Assembly: GCF_004145845.1 (NCBI RefSeq)
Contig: NZ_SELP01000005.1
Span: 185,616 to 249,615 of the forward strand
Length of the DNA stretch: 64,000 bases
From: Loktanella sp. IMCC34160
GTDB lineage: Bacteria; Pseudomonadota; Alphaproteobacteria; Rhodobacterales; Rhodobacteraceae
Direction: 5' to 3'
How positions within the stretch are numbered: the stretch's first letter is position 1; each line of letters starts with the position of its first letter. The notes beneath the pieces were generated by a model, which was given only the letters and a program-made list of their open reading frames with translations, did no database searches and was not told the DNA's origin. Of the stretch, positions 46,603 through 56,239 are shown in pieces. Position numbers and translations under genes: made by a program.

Positions 46603-47727
46603 ATGCCGTCATTGGTTCGTTTCATTGTGTTCGTGGCCATTTTGTCCGGCCTGTCGGCCTGTGCGACCCTGCCCCGTGGGGCGGGCCTGCAAAGCGAGGT
46701 TCTCGCCACATCCAGCGATGCGCAATCTGAACCAACCGGGTATGCGGTGGCCCCGGTGACCCGCGACCTCTTGGCTGTTTATGACGCCTGGCCCGGGGAC
46801 GACGCACAGCGCAACAATTGGATCGGCCGCGTGCAACAACCGGCAAACCGGATCATTGCGCCGGGCGACACTCTGCAGATCGTCGTCTGGAACGCCGAGG
46901 ATAGCGGCCTGTTAAATGCGCCCGGACAACGGCAGGTGACCCTGCCCGACATGCGGGTATCCCCCAGCGGAGAGATCTTCCTGCCGTTTGTCGGCACATT
47001 GCGGGTGGCAGGCATGAGCCCCGAACGCGCCCGGGCCCGGGTCGAGGAAAAATATGTCGAGGTTTCCCCCTCGGCGCAGGTGCAAATCAACCTGATCGAG
47101 GGGCGGCAAAGCACCGTCAGCCTGATCGGCGGGGTCGGCGCGCCGGGCGTCTATCCCCTGCCCGACACGGATTTCACCGTGATGGGCCTGATCGCGCAGG
47201 GCGGCGGTGTCGCGTCCGGGCTGACCAATCCGCAAATCCGCCTGCACCGCGATGGCCGCATTTTTGGCACCTCTGTTGCCCGGATGCTCGACAATCCTTC
47301 GCTGGATACGACGCTGGTCGGGGGCGACAAGGTTTATGTGGAAGGTGACGACAGGTATTTCCTGTCGCTTGGCGCGGCTGGGTCCGAGGCGATCCATCCT
47401 TTCCCCAAAGACAGCGTTTCGGCCCTTGATGCGCTGTCGATGATCGGCGGTGTTTCAGACACCCGCGCGAACCCGCAAGGCATTCTGATTCTTCGGGAAT
47501 ATGCCCAGTCCACGGTCCGCACGAATGGGCAAAGCGGGCCGCCCGATGCGCGCATGGTTTTCATCGTCGACCTGACCAGCGCCGACGGGCTGTTCAGCGC
47601 CGGACGGTTCCCGGTGCAGTCGGGCGATCTGATCTATGTCACCGAAAGCCCGGTGACGGCGGCACAGACCGTGTTTGGCCTGATCGGCAGCGTGTTCGGC
47701 CTCGCCAATCAGGTCAGCTCCAACTAA
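46603..47727 (+). CDS. Polysaccharide export lipoprotein, Wza-like
   Basis: The 374-residue protein has a lipoprotein signal peptide (MPSLVRFIVFVAILSGLSAC) with lipobox LSAC. The Poly_export (Wza) domain follows: RIIAPGDTLQIVVW, SPSGEIFLPFVGTLRV and a region with SLBB-type repeats (VSLIGGVGAPGVYPLP and a later YFLSLGAAGSEAIHPF). Wza-type proteins form the outer-membrane channel for capsule or exopolysaccharide. It has no Wzc-type co-polymerase or Wzx/Wzy gene in the window. Confidence 0.92.
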   Translation: MPSLVRFIVFVAILSGLSACATLPRGAGLQSEVLATSSDAQSEPTGYAVAPVTRDLLAVYDAWPGDDAQRNNWIGRVQQPANRIIAPGDTLQIVVWNAEDSGLLNAPGQRQVTLPDMRVSPSGEIFLPFVGTLRVAGMSPERARARVEEKYVEVSPSAQVQINLIEGRQSTVSLIGGVGAPGVYPLPDTDFTVMGLIAQGGGVASGLTNPQIRLHRDGRIFGTSVARMLDNPSLDTTLVGGDKVYVEGDDRYFLSLGAAGSEAIHPFPKDSVSALDALSMIGGVSDTRANPQGILILREYAQSTVRTNGQSGPPDARMVFIVDLTSADGLFSAGRFPVQSGDLIYVTESPVTAAQTVFGLIGSVFGLANQVSSN

Positions 47728-47752
47728 CCAGCCTCACCCTGATCGACAGCGC

Positions 47753-47775
47753 CGCGGCCTCTTAACGGGGCCGCG
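47753..47775 (+). terminator. Hairpin after the polysaccharide-export gene
   Basis: CGCGGCC / GGCCGCG, a perfect 7-bp stem with a 9-base loop, 25 bases past the stop. The following AATTTT tract begins about ten bases later, so termination is plausible but not certain. Confidence 0.4.
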
Positions 47776-47888
47776 ATCCTTGCGAATTTTCGCAAAGCGC
47801 CACGGGTCTGCCACAATGCTCTGACCCGCCATTAACCCCCACCTGCGCACCCTGACCCCGGGTGAAAAAAGAAGTGGGTGGTCGTCAC

Positions 47889-50576
47889 ATGTTCCAACAT
47901 GTGCAGACTCTTTCGGGTATTGATGATCCGATGGTCCTCGCGGTGGCCGATCTGGCCGCTGCGATGTCCGCAGACGGGCGGCCGGTTGTCTGGACGACAA
48001 CCCGCGGCGGCGATGCGGGCGCGGCCGCTTTCGTTCTCAACCCCGATGGCACCCTGACCCAGATCGACGCGATTGCCCTTTCTGGCACGACCAGCGCCGG
48101 GGCGGTTCCATCACTTGCCAATATCTCTGTCGCTGGGTCGAACCTTGCCATGATCGCGGGCACCGGCTCGGGCTCTGGTCTGCTGCTGTACGAGGTCGAT
48201 GCCGATGGTGGTCTGGGGGCGGCGGTTGACCTGGCCGGCACCGCAACCTTGCCTGAGGGAACCGTGGCCCTTGCCACGGCCGAAGTCGGTGGCGCGGTCT
48301 GCCTGTTCGTGCTTGAGCCGGGCGCCCAGAGCCCAACGGTCCTGCTGTTGGAGGAGAACCCGCCAGCCGGCCTGCGAATCTCGCAGGCTGTCACGGGCAA
48401 TCGCGAATTTCTTGACGGTGGCGCGCCCGCGCCCGGCCTGACCGCCATGGCCATGACCATGATTGGCGGGCAGCAAATCCTTCTGGCCGCCGGGGTCGGA
48501 GAGACCTCGATCCAAAGTTACCTAGTCGGACCGAATGGCGCCCTGACAGAGGTCGCCAGCGAAGCGGTATTCGACGGGCCGGGGATCGGCGATCCCTCGG
48601 TCGTCGAGATGGTCATTGTCGATGGAACGACCTACGCGCTGATCGCCGGGGCCACCAGCGGCACGTTGAGCCTTTATCAGGTCAATGCGGATGGCACATT
48701 TGCTCTGACCGATCATGTCATCGACGACCTTGGAACCCGGTTCGGGGGGACGACCGCACTGGCCACCCACACGATCGACGGGCGGACCTTCGCCGTTGCC
48801 GCGGGCAATGACATGGGGCTGTCGCTGTTCGAAATTCTGCCGGGCGGCATGATCATCCACCACGGGTCTATCGAAGACACGGTCGATATGGCCCTGACCG
48901 AAATCACGGCGCTGACGCTCACCTCTGTCGACGGGGCCTTGCAGATCATCGCGGCAGGCGGCGGGACGCAGGGGCTGACTTGGCTTTCCGTCGATCTGGG
49001 CGGGCTTGGTGTCTCCAACACGGGCAGCGCGAACAGCGAAACGCTCTTGGGAACGCCAGAGGCGGACCTGCTGTCCGCCATTGGTGGCAACGACTACCTG
49101 TACGGCGGGGCAGGCAACGATGTGTTGCAGGACGGATCGGGCGTCGACCGGCTGACCGGTGGGGCCGGGGCGGATGTCTTTGTGTTCGGCTGGGACGGCG
49201 GGACCGACATGATCCTTGATTTCGATCCTGCGGAGGATCGGATCGATCTGTCTCACTGGCCCTTTCTGCGCAACCTTGGGCAATTGGCCTTTCATTCCCG
49301 CAGCTTTGGCGCGGTGATCACCTACGGCGACGAACACCTTGTCATCTACACCGCCGACGGGTCACCGCTGACGTCCGAGCAACTGGCCGCCGTCGTTGAT
49401 TTCGGGCCCGCCCACTATCACCCGAACTGGCTGTCTTTCTTCGACATCGAACCCGACCCACAGCCGCCGTTCGACCCGACCCTCTATGGCACCACGGGTG
49501 CGGACACGATCATCGGTGGGGTCGGCGTCGACCATCTGGACGGGCTGGGGGGTAACGACAGCATTCAGGGAAAGGCCGGGGCGGATGCCATACAGGGAGG
49601 CGATGGGCATGACATCTTGGCCGGGAATGCGGGCAGCGACCTGATCCTGGGTGGGCCCGGTCATGACACGATCGAGGGCGGCATCGGTTGGGATGACATC
49701 TTTGGTGGCGCGGGAAACGACGTCATCAACGGCAACAACGGGCTCGACACGCTGCACGGTGATTTGGGCGACGATGTGCTTTTTGGGAACTTCGGGTCGG
49801 ATACGCTTTTCGGCGGAGATGGCAACGACAGCGTCGAAGGCGGGAAGGGGGCGGACCTGATCTATGGGGGCGCGGGCAATGACATTCTGTCGGGCAGTGA
49901 AGGCTTTGACACCCTCTATGGCGACGCTGGGAACGACAGCCTTTTCGGCAACGCAGGAAGCGACGAACTGTTCGGCGGCGAGGGTGACGACCTTTTCGAA
50001 GGCGGCATCGGGGCCGATACGCTTTGGGGAGAGGCAGGGGACGATATACTGAGCGGCGGTTCAGGTAGCGACCGCCTGTTTGGAGGAGACGGTGCGGACA
50101 TTGTCGAAGGCAACGCGGGGCACGACCTGGTTGATGGCGGAGCCGGCAACGATCTTCTATATGGAGGAACCCAATGGGACACGATCTTCGGCGGCATCGG
50201 GGATGATTTTCTTTCCGGCGGCACCGGCAAGGACAGCCTGTTTGGCGGCTCGGGACACGACGAGCTTCGTGGGGGCAGAGGAGACGACACCCTTGCTGGC
50301 GGCGATGGCGACGACGTCCTGGTCGGGGACGATGGCGCCGATACATTCATCTTCGAGGACGGCGGCGACCATATCCTCGATTTCGAAGACAACCGCGACA
50401 CGATCCTGTTTGATGCGACGCTCTGGGGTGGTGGGACCCTGACGCCACAACAGATCCTCAGCTTTGCGTCCGTCGGTCTGGAGGGTGTGGTCTTCGACTT
50501 CGGTGCAGGCGGAACTCTGACGCTTGATGGCATCACGTCCCTGAATATCCTCATCGACGATATCGGTTTGATGTAG
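47889..50576 (+). CDS. RTX calcium-binding protein with N-terminal beta-propeller-like repeats
   Basis: The product is about 895 residues. The first 375 form repeated units of about 50 residues (a strand pattern around YALIAGATSGTLSLYQVNADG) that look like a beta-propeller. Two blocks of RTX nonapeptides (GGxGxDxxx) follow, at about 388-450 and about 534-815, and a C-terminal module of about 65 residues (QQILSFASVGLEGVVFDFGAG). It lacks a signal peptide, as expected for type I secretion. An earlier GTG start (47862) would add nine residues; neither has a strong ribosome site. It is probably a secreted surface or adhesin protein; the propeller's binding partner is unknown. Confidence 0.88.
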   Translation: MFQHVQTLSGIDDPMVLAVADLAAAMSADGRPVVWTTTRGGDAGAAAFVLNPDGTLTQIDAIALSGTTSAGAVPSLANISVAGSNLAMIAGTGSGSGLLLYEVDADGGLGAAVDLAGTATLPEGTVALATAEVGGAVCLFVLEPGAQSPTVLLLEENPPAGLRISQAVTGNREFLDGGAPAPGLTAMAMTMIGGQQILLAAGVGETSIQSYLVGPNGALTEVASEAVFDGPGIGDPSVVEMVIVDGTTYALIAGATSGTLSLYQVNADGTFALTDHVIDDLGTRFGGTTALATHTIDGRTFAVAAGNDMGLSLFEILPGGMIIHHGSIEDTVDMALTEITALTLTSVDGALQIIAAGGGTQGLTWLSVDLGGLGVSNTGSANSETLLGTPEADLLSAIGGNDYLYGGAGNDVLQDGSGVDRLTGGAGADVFVFGWDGGTDMILDFDPAEDRIDLSHWPFLRNLGQLAFHSRSFGAVITYGDEHLVIYTADGSPLTSEQLAAVVDFGPAHYHPNWLSFFDIEPDPQPPFDPTLYGTTGADTIIGGVGVDHLDGLGGNDSIQGKAGADAIQGGDGHDILAGNAGSDLILGGPGHDTIEGGIGWDDIFGGAGNDVINGNNGLDTLHGDLGDDVLFGNFGSDTLFGGDGNDSVEGGKGADLIYGGAGNDILSGSEGFDTLYGDAGNDSLFGNAGSDELFGGEGDDLFEGGIGADTLWGEAGDDILSGGSGSDRLFGGDGADIVEGNAGHDLVDGGAGNDLLYGGTQWDTIFGGIGDDFLSGGTGKDSLFGGSGHDELRGGRGDDTLAGGDGDDVLVGDDGADTFIFEDGGDHILDFEDNRDTILFDATLWGGGTLTPQQILSFASVGLEGVVFDFGAGGTLTLDGITSLNILIDDIGLM

Positions 50577-50654
50577 GCGACGGGATTGCGTCTTGGACAG
50601 GCGCCGGACATAACCATTGGATCGACCCCCGGCCAAGACCAAGGATGGGCATTC

Positions 50655-51608
50655 GTGACTGACCCTGACATTCTCGTCCTGATGGCGACCTGCAATGGCG
50701 CGGCCCGGATCGACAGGCAACTTGACTCTTTGGCCCGTCAGACTGTCCCGTCATGGAACCTGCGGATAGGAGATGATGGATCGACGGATGAAACGATTCC
50801 GCGGATTCAGGCTTTCGCTGACCACCATCCCGGACGGGTCGAGAAGATCTCGACGCCCCCAGACCGTGGAATCCCCGCCGGCATCGGACGCGCTGCGCAA
50901 AATTTCCTGACGCTTCTTGTCGATAGCCGGGACCGACCCGAAGCGATGATCGCCCTGTGCGATCAGGACGACCACTGGTACCCTGACAAACTGGCGCGGG
51001 CTGTCGCCGCGCTGTCAGATCAGGATGGACCCGCCGTCTATGCCAGCAGTTTCCGGCCAACGGACGACAGGTTGCGCCCCCTTGGACGGCCAGCGGTATT
51101 CCCCGCCGGCCCATCCTTCGCGAATGCACTGGTCCAAGGCATCTTGTGCGGCAATACAATCGTTGCCAACCCCGCTGCCGCCGCCCTGTTGCGTCAGGCG
51201 GCACAAGGCGCAATCGAGGCGGCAGTTCCAAGCCATGACTGGTGGATTTACCAGATTGCTTCCGGGGCCGGGGCGAAGATCATCGTCGATCCGAAACCAG
51301 CACTGGATTACGTGCAACACGGCGACAATCTGATCGGCGTGCATCGCGGACTCGCCACACGTATTGCGCGAAAGCGCCTGCTTCAGAACGGCACCTATCG
51401 CGACTGGTTGAGTGCGAACGAAACGGCCCTTCTTAAGGCCGCAGACATTCTGACCCCCACTGCGCGCAAGACGGCAGTGGCCTTTGGAGACGCGCGACGG
51501 TCATCGCCCCGCATCACCGCTGCTGCGATCCGCGATCTTGGCCTGCATCGTCAAACGCGTGCAGGGACGATGGCCCTTTGGCTCGCTGCGCGCAGGGGTT
51601 GGCTCTAG
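50655..51608 (+). CDS. Glycosyltransferase family 2 protein
   Basis: The 317-residue protein has a GT-A fold: ILVLMATCNGAARIDRQLDSL near the N-terminus, the DDGSTDE motif near residue 40 and a CDQDDHW (DxD) motif at about residue 100. The remaining 150 residues are the acceptor-binding half. A GTG at 50655 is the likely start (AAGGA nine bases upstream); an in-frame extension of 23 codons precedes it. It adds a sugar to a surface polysaccharide or lipid-linked intermediate; the sugar is not predictable. Convergent with the large glycosyltransferase at its 3' end. Confidence 0.9.
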   Translation: MTDPDILVLMATCNGAARIDRQLDSLARQTVPSWNLRIGDDGSTDETIPRIQAFADHHPGRVEKISTPPDRGIPAGIGRAAQNFLTLLVDSRDRPEAMIALCDQDDHWYPDKLARAVAALSDQDGPAVYASSFRPTDDRLRPLGRPAVFPAGPSFANALVQGILCGNTIVANPAAAALLRQAAQGAIEAAVPSHDWWIYQIASGAGAKIIVDPKPALDYVQHGDNLIGVHRGLATRIARKRLLQNGTYRDWLSANETALLKAADILTPTARKTAVAFGDARRSSPRITAAAIRDLGLHRQTRAGTMALWLAARRGWL

Positions 51609-54067
51609 CTGAGAATGGCGTCGGCAAGCCGGGACGCGAGTTCCCCGACAGGTCCGAATTCGACCGGACGGCCGTTGTCTGCCTTGGCGACCGCCGCGCC
51701 CTGCGCACCGATGGCAAAGGCGTAAACCGGCAACCCGGTGGCGAGTGCCTCATGCGTGGTATAGGAAAATGTCTCGGGCCAGATGGACGGCACCAGCCAG
51801 CCGGTTATCCCGTAGCGTTGCACCAGATCGGGGAGGTCTTGTACTTCGTACTGACCGTGGACTTTTACCCTAGATGGGATCGCAAAACTGGGATCCACAT
51901 TTCCAATAACGACAAGCCGCACATCCTGAGCGGCGAGCACGGCACTCAGCGGCGCAATCAGACCTGCCCCCTTCTGCAAACCGATATTGCCAATCACGGC
52001 GATCGTCCGACCCTTGGGTTCCGGCCGCTCGATCCTTGGGACCGGATGGCGCAGTGCGTGGGGTCGGCAGTGAATCTTGTCGGCGATTTCTGGCCAGACC
52101 GCCGCGACGTGCCGTGTACTGTCATCGGAAAAGGTGACGATCTCAGTGGCGGCTTCCATGACCCGCCCCCAGCCGCCCTGCCAATCAAGCAACGATATGG
52201 TCTTGCCAGACGCGTCCTTGGTGGCATGGGCCGGATCGGTCGAGGAGGCACCAAGTGGCGTGCCCCGGTACGCCCCGTCCGAATCCAGCAGGTTGTAGGA
52301 GGGCGATATGGGAAAAAAATCGTGAAACAGGATTTGGAGTTCGTCCTGTTCGCGGCTGACCAGCCCCAGCAGGAAGGTCGGGATATCCACCGGCGACGGG
52401 TCCCCGACCGCGCAGTTATATACGACCTTGCGCCGAGGAAGCAGAGCGATCGCGCGGGTCACAAAGGCAAGATCGTTGGTGGCAATCGCGGTCTTTGCCG
52501 CGCCTGACCAAAGTTCGATCTGGACCCGGTGGGGCCCACCGACGCGCAAGACGACGGCAGCGCCATCTTGGGCGATCCGATCCTGAAGATAGTATTCGGC
52601 ACCACCCCCCATCCAATGGGCAACATAGACAGAAACCGGAAGGGTCGCATCGCGCCCGATCCACCCCAGCGCGACCAACAACCGAGCCGTCGACAAGGGG
52701 TCGTTCTGTATGAAGCTTTGCACCTCGGCATCGTAGGTTGGATAGCGGTCCTGGATGATCCGGTGATTTGCTGCGACCAATCCGGCCTTGGCCTCTGCGC
52801 CAAAGCTTTCGCCGCCGACGTGGCCGACAAAGAGGTCCGGAGCCACAACGTGGATACCCCCCATCGAACGGGCCCGCTGGCACCAATCGACCTCTTCGCC
52901 GTAGCCGCGACCAAAGACATCATCAAGGCTCGGAATCCGGGCGAGCCACGACGCGCTGATCGCCATGCAAAACCCGACCCCGGTTGGCACCTCAAGCAAT
53001 GCCGCCTGCCCATCAACGGACCGCGCGACGGCATCAATCTCATCAACTTGCGCCGAGGTTACGGTGTTTCTCTGGCAAATGATCGGAACCGTGAAGATCT
53101 CGGCATCATTGGAAAATGGCGTGACGGTGGCGACGGATGCCGCGGCCCCGAAAGGGGCAAGCAGGCGGCTGGCCCAGCCAGCAGGAACAAGGGCGTCGGA
53201 ATTGACAAGTATCGCATGGCCGCCGCGCTCCACCGCCCGCGCAAGCCCCTTGTTGACGCTTCCAATGAACCCGCGGTTCTTGCGGTTTTCGATCAACTCC
53301 ACCCGCCCCGTCCAGTCCGGCGGCACGGTTTCAAGCCAGCCTCTGAGGAATGGAAGAACGCGAGGATCGGTCGATTTATCCTCGATCACCAGAAGTTGGG
53401 CTTCGACGTCGGTGTGCGCGATCAACCGGTTCAGCGTATCGGGCAAGAGATCGAAGGCATTGTAAACCGGAACGACGATGGTCACCGGGCCCGGTTCCCG
53501 TGGCACAGCCGGGCGCGACGCCTTTGGCAGGAATTCGACCCGCGCTAGCTGCGATGGCAGATGGCCGGAGAGCCCGAGATATTCCTTGATCGCCGCCTTG
53601 TGTCGCGGGTCGCGCGTCAACAGCCAGAGCACCCCCGATGGGCTTGCCCGAATGACATCCGCAAGGAAGCGAAGCAGAAGGGCCGCACCAGGACGACGCG
53701 GCAGCAGAAGAGGAACCGGATCGGTATCTGGCCCTAGTTCAAGCCCGGGAGCGCCGGGATGATACATCAGCCCCCCAAGACCATTGATCGTAAGATCGAA
53801 CCCGACGCGGGCATCACCGCCCCGATGGCGGGCTACATCTTCGCGAAGAAGGCGCGGCGCCATTTCAACCGCAGTGCCGAGATATCGAAGCGACACCTTG
53901 CCTACGGTGGACCATCCGGCAACGCGCAAGCGCCCATTGTGAAAGGTGATGACATCGACGTAGCCAATCGGTGTCCCGTCACGTGACCACAGGGGAAACG
54001 GCCGTCCACGCAGCACGTCGTGGTGGAGTCGATACCTGCGGAACAATGACAGCACCCGCCCGAACAC
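51605..54067 (-). CDS. Two-domain glycosyltransferase (GT2 followed by GT4-like)
   Basis: The 820-residue protein combines an N-terminal region of about 190 residues with a variable fold, a GT2 domain (about 193-440: VTIVVPVYNAFDLLPDTL and VNSDALVPAGW as the DxD-like site) and a C-terminal GT-B/GT4-like domain (about 500-820: VYVAHWMGGGAEYYLQ, AVIGNIGLQKGAGLI and the nucleotide-sugar site IWPETFSYTTHEALATGLP). It probably builds two linkages of one surface glycan repeat. It is on the opposite strand to the neighbouring GT2 gene and could be from a larger exopolysaccharide locus. Confidence 0.86.
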   Translation of the reverse strand: MFGRVLSLFRRYRLHHDVLRGRPFPLWSRDGTPIGYVDVITFHNGRLRVAGWSTVGKVSLRYLGTAVEMAPRLLREDVARHRGGDARVGFDLTINGLGGLMYHPGAPGLELGPDTDPVPLLLPRRPGAALLLRFLADVIRASPSGVLWLLTRDPRHKAAIKEYLGLSGHLPSQLARVEFLPKASRPAVPREPGPVTIVVPVYNAFDLLPDTLNRLIAHTDVEAQLLVIEDKSTDPRVLPFLRGWLETVPPDWTGRVELIENRKNRGFIGSVNKGLARAVERGGHAILVNSDALVPAGWASRLLAPFGAAASVATVTPFSNDAEIFTVPIICQRNTVTSAQVDEIDAVARSVDGQAALLEVPTGVGFCMAISASWLARIPSLDDVFGRGYGEEVDWCQRARSMGGIHVVAPDLFVGHVGGESFGAEAKAGLVAANHRIIQDRYPTYDAEVQSFIQNDPLSTARLLVALGWIGRDATLPVSVYVAHWMGGGAEYYLQDRIAQDGAAVVLRVGGPHRVQIELWSGAAKTAIATNDLAFVTRAIALLPRRKVVYNCAVGDPSPVDIPTFLLGLVSREQDELQILFHDFFPISPSYNLLDSDGAYRGTPLGASSTDPAHATKDASGKTISLLDWQGGWGRVMEAATEIVTFSDDSTRHVAAVWPEIADKIHCRPHALRHPVPRIERPEPKGRTIAVIGNIGLQKGAGLIAPLSAVLAAQDVRLVVIGNVDPSFAIPSRVKVHGQYEVQDLPDLVQRYGITGWLVPSIWPETFSYTTHEALATGLPVYAFAIGAQGAAVAKADNGRPVEFGPVGELASRLADAILS

Positions 54068-54159
54068 GATCCCTCCCCGAGTCTTTGCGCGGGTTACCGT
54101 TAACCGAGTAAATGCGGGGTTCCAACTGCTAACGGGACGTCCGGAGGACGGAACCTGAC

Positions 54160-56094
54160 CTAATTGCCGATATCAATGCGGTCTGCCAAGGCCGTCGCCG
54201 ACCGGGCCACGCCTTCTTTTGGCGCCGGATATTCGCGCGTCAACCACCGGTCGACAGCCTTGACCACGATCTCGGTCTCGCCCCGCTCTGCCGCTTTGGA
54301 GATCGTCCTGATCAGCGACACAAGCTCCAGTTCCGATATCGGTGGCTCGAGGACTCTGATGATCTTTTCATGAGGGGTCTTGTCGATGTGAACGTCAACC
54401 AGAAGGTCTTCGTGCAGCTTCTCACCCGCCCGCAGACCAACCACCTCGATCTCGATATCTCCGTCGGGGTTCGCCGCGTCGCGCACCGAATACCCGGCAT
54501 GTTCGATCATCTGCCGCGCAAGATCGTGGATCCGGATCGGCTCTCCCATGTCGAGCACGAAGATATCGCCGCCCTCGGAATAATTCGCCGCCAAGAGGAC
54601 AAGGCGGGCGGCCTCGGACACAGTCATGAAATAGCGGGTCACGTCTTGATGGGTCAGGGTCAGCGGCCCCCCGCGCGAAATCTGCTCTTCGAACAGCGGA
54701 ATAACCGATCCCGACGACCCGAGAACGTTGCCAAAGCGAACGATCGAGAACCTTGTCGACTTGTTCTTGGCGGACAAATCTTGAACGACATTTTCCGCCA
54801 GTCTCTTGCTCGCGCCCATGATACTCTTGGGCCGCACCGCCTTGTCCGTCGAGACGAGGACGAAATGCGCAACGCCCTCTTCTACAGCCGTTTCGGCCAC
54901 CACCTTGGTTCCAAGAACATTGTTGACCAGCCCAGCAATCGGGTTTTCCTCGACCATCGGGACATGCTTGTAGGCCGCGGCGTGGAGGATCACCCCGACC
55001 TTGTGGTCCCGGATCGCGCGGGCCACGCCAACCGGATCTGTCACCGTTCCAAGAACCGATACGATCTCGGTCTCGATCATCGCAGCAAGGTCGGTCATTT
55101 CCCGACCGATCTGGTAGAGGGCGGCCTCGCTCACGTCGAACAACACAAGTTTCTTCGGGTTGCACAGAAGCAGCTGGCGGCAGAGTTCGGCCCCGATCGA
55201 CCCCCCGGCCCCGGTGATCATGATCACGTTGCCATGGTAGATGGCGCACAAGGCCCCGGCGTCGGCATTGTTCAGCCCGTCGCGCTTCAGATAGGCCGAG
55301 GGGTCAAGCGCTTCGATCTTGTCAAGGATCGGGCCGTTACCCACCAATGCCGCGAAAGACGGCAAGATACGAACATCGCACCCCAGTGCGCCCAACCGGC
55401 GGGCAATGCGTGTTTGTTTGGCCCTGCTTATCGAAGGCATGGCAAGAACCACGCGGCTGATGCCGCGTTCCTTGATGATGCTTTCAATCCGAACCGGCGG
55501 GTAGACCGCAAGCCCGGCGATCATCATGCCGTGAAGCGTGGGGTTATCGTCCACGAAGGCAACAGGAACCACATCCGGATCATGCTGAAGTGCCGTGACC
55601 AGCTGAACGCCGGTTTGGCCGGCGCCATAAATCAGCACCTTGGTCCGGATCTGGCCCCGCATGTTGATGGCATTCAGTATCTCACGCATCAAAAGCCGGG
55701 TCGAAACAACCCCGATCGTGAGGATCATGGTAAAGACGATGATCGTCCTTGCGGTCAGCCCATCGCCACCAAGAACAGATGAATAGGCGCCGGTTGTCGC
55801 GCCGACCAACGCCGAGAAGATGATGGTCCGCAAGATCGCCTGCCGTTCAAATGCGTTCAGCTTGATCCTCGGAAGTTCAAGGGCCAGCGAATAGACCGCC
55901 CCCGAGAACAGCGCGGCAAGCAACAGCGGCGAAAGCCCCTCTCCAGCTATCGGCCCGGTGGCATCTGACATTTCTCCGGTCAGAAACAGGGCAGACAGAA
56001 AAGCGGCCGGAATCAACAACATATCGATCAAAAGCAGGATCAGTTGCTTTTGCCAACGTTCGAGGTCCGCAAGTTTCTCGTTCAGCCGTATCAC
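54160..56094 (-). CDS. WbpM/CapD-type nucleotide-sugar 4,6-dehydratase, membrane-bound
   Basis: The product is about 644 residues. Four hydrophobic helices occupy the first 130 residues. A putative CoA-binding/Rossmann-like domain and the catalytic extended-SDR domain (ITGAGGSIGAELCRQLL, then HAAAYKHVPMVEEN and VSTDKAVRPKSIMGASKR) follow. The active-site S-M-K instead of S-Y-K is typical of WbpM/FlaA1-type enzymes, which convert UDP-GlcNAc to the 4-keto-6-deoxy sugar for O-antigen or capsule. The GTG at 56094 is a likely start; a TTG at 56136 is an alternative. It lies downstream of rfbA with about 145 bases between. Confidence 0.88.
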   Translation of the reverse strand: MIRLNEKLADLERWQKQLILLLIDMLLIPAAFLSALFLTGEMSDATGPIAGEGLSPLLLAALFSGAVYSLALELPRIKLNAFERQAILRTIIFSALVGATTGAYSSVLGGDGLTARTIIVFTMILTIGVVSTRLLMREILNAINMRGQIRTKVLIYGAGQTGVQLVTALQHDPDVVPVAFVDDNPTLHGMMIAGLAVYPPVRIESIIKERGISRVVLAMPSISRAKQTRIARRLGALGCDVRILPSFAALVGNGPILDKIEALDPSAYLKRDGLNNADAGALCAIYHGNVIMITGAGGSIGAELCRQLLLCNPKKLVLFDVSEAALYQIGREMTDLAAMIETEIVSVLGTVTDPVGVARAIRDHKVGVILHAAAYKHVPMVEENPIAGLVNNVLGTKVVAETAVEEGVAHFVLVSTDKAVRPKSIMGASKRLAENVVQDLSAKNKSTRFSIVRFGNVLGSSGSVIPLFEEQISRGGPLTLTHQDVTRYFMTVSEAARLVLLAANYSEGGDIFVLDMGEPIRIHDLARQMIEHAGYSVRDAANPDGDIEIEVVGLRAGEKLHEDLLVDVHIDKTPHEKIIRVLEPPISELELVSLIRTISKAAERGETEIVVKAVDRWLTREYPAPKEGVARSATALADRIDIGN

Positions 56095-56239
56095 GAAGTC
56101 ACCACCATCCCGTACGCGGGCCTTATCTGGGCCCAATGCGCACTCTTAACCAACAAACAACCACACCAGAACCAATCCGGCAACTTATAGTTGCATTCGT
56201 CGCCCGCGGCAGCGCCATTCTGCCCGGACGACCAACGCT

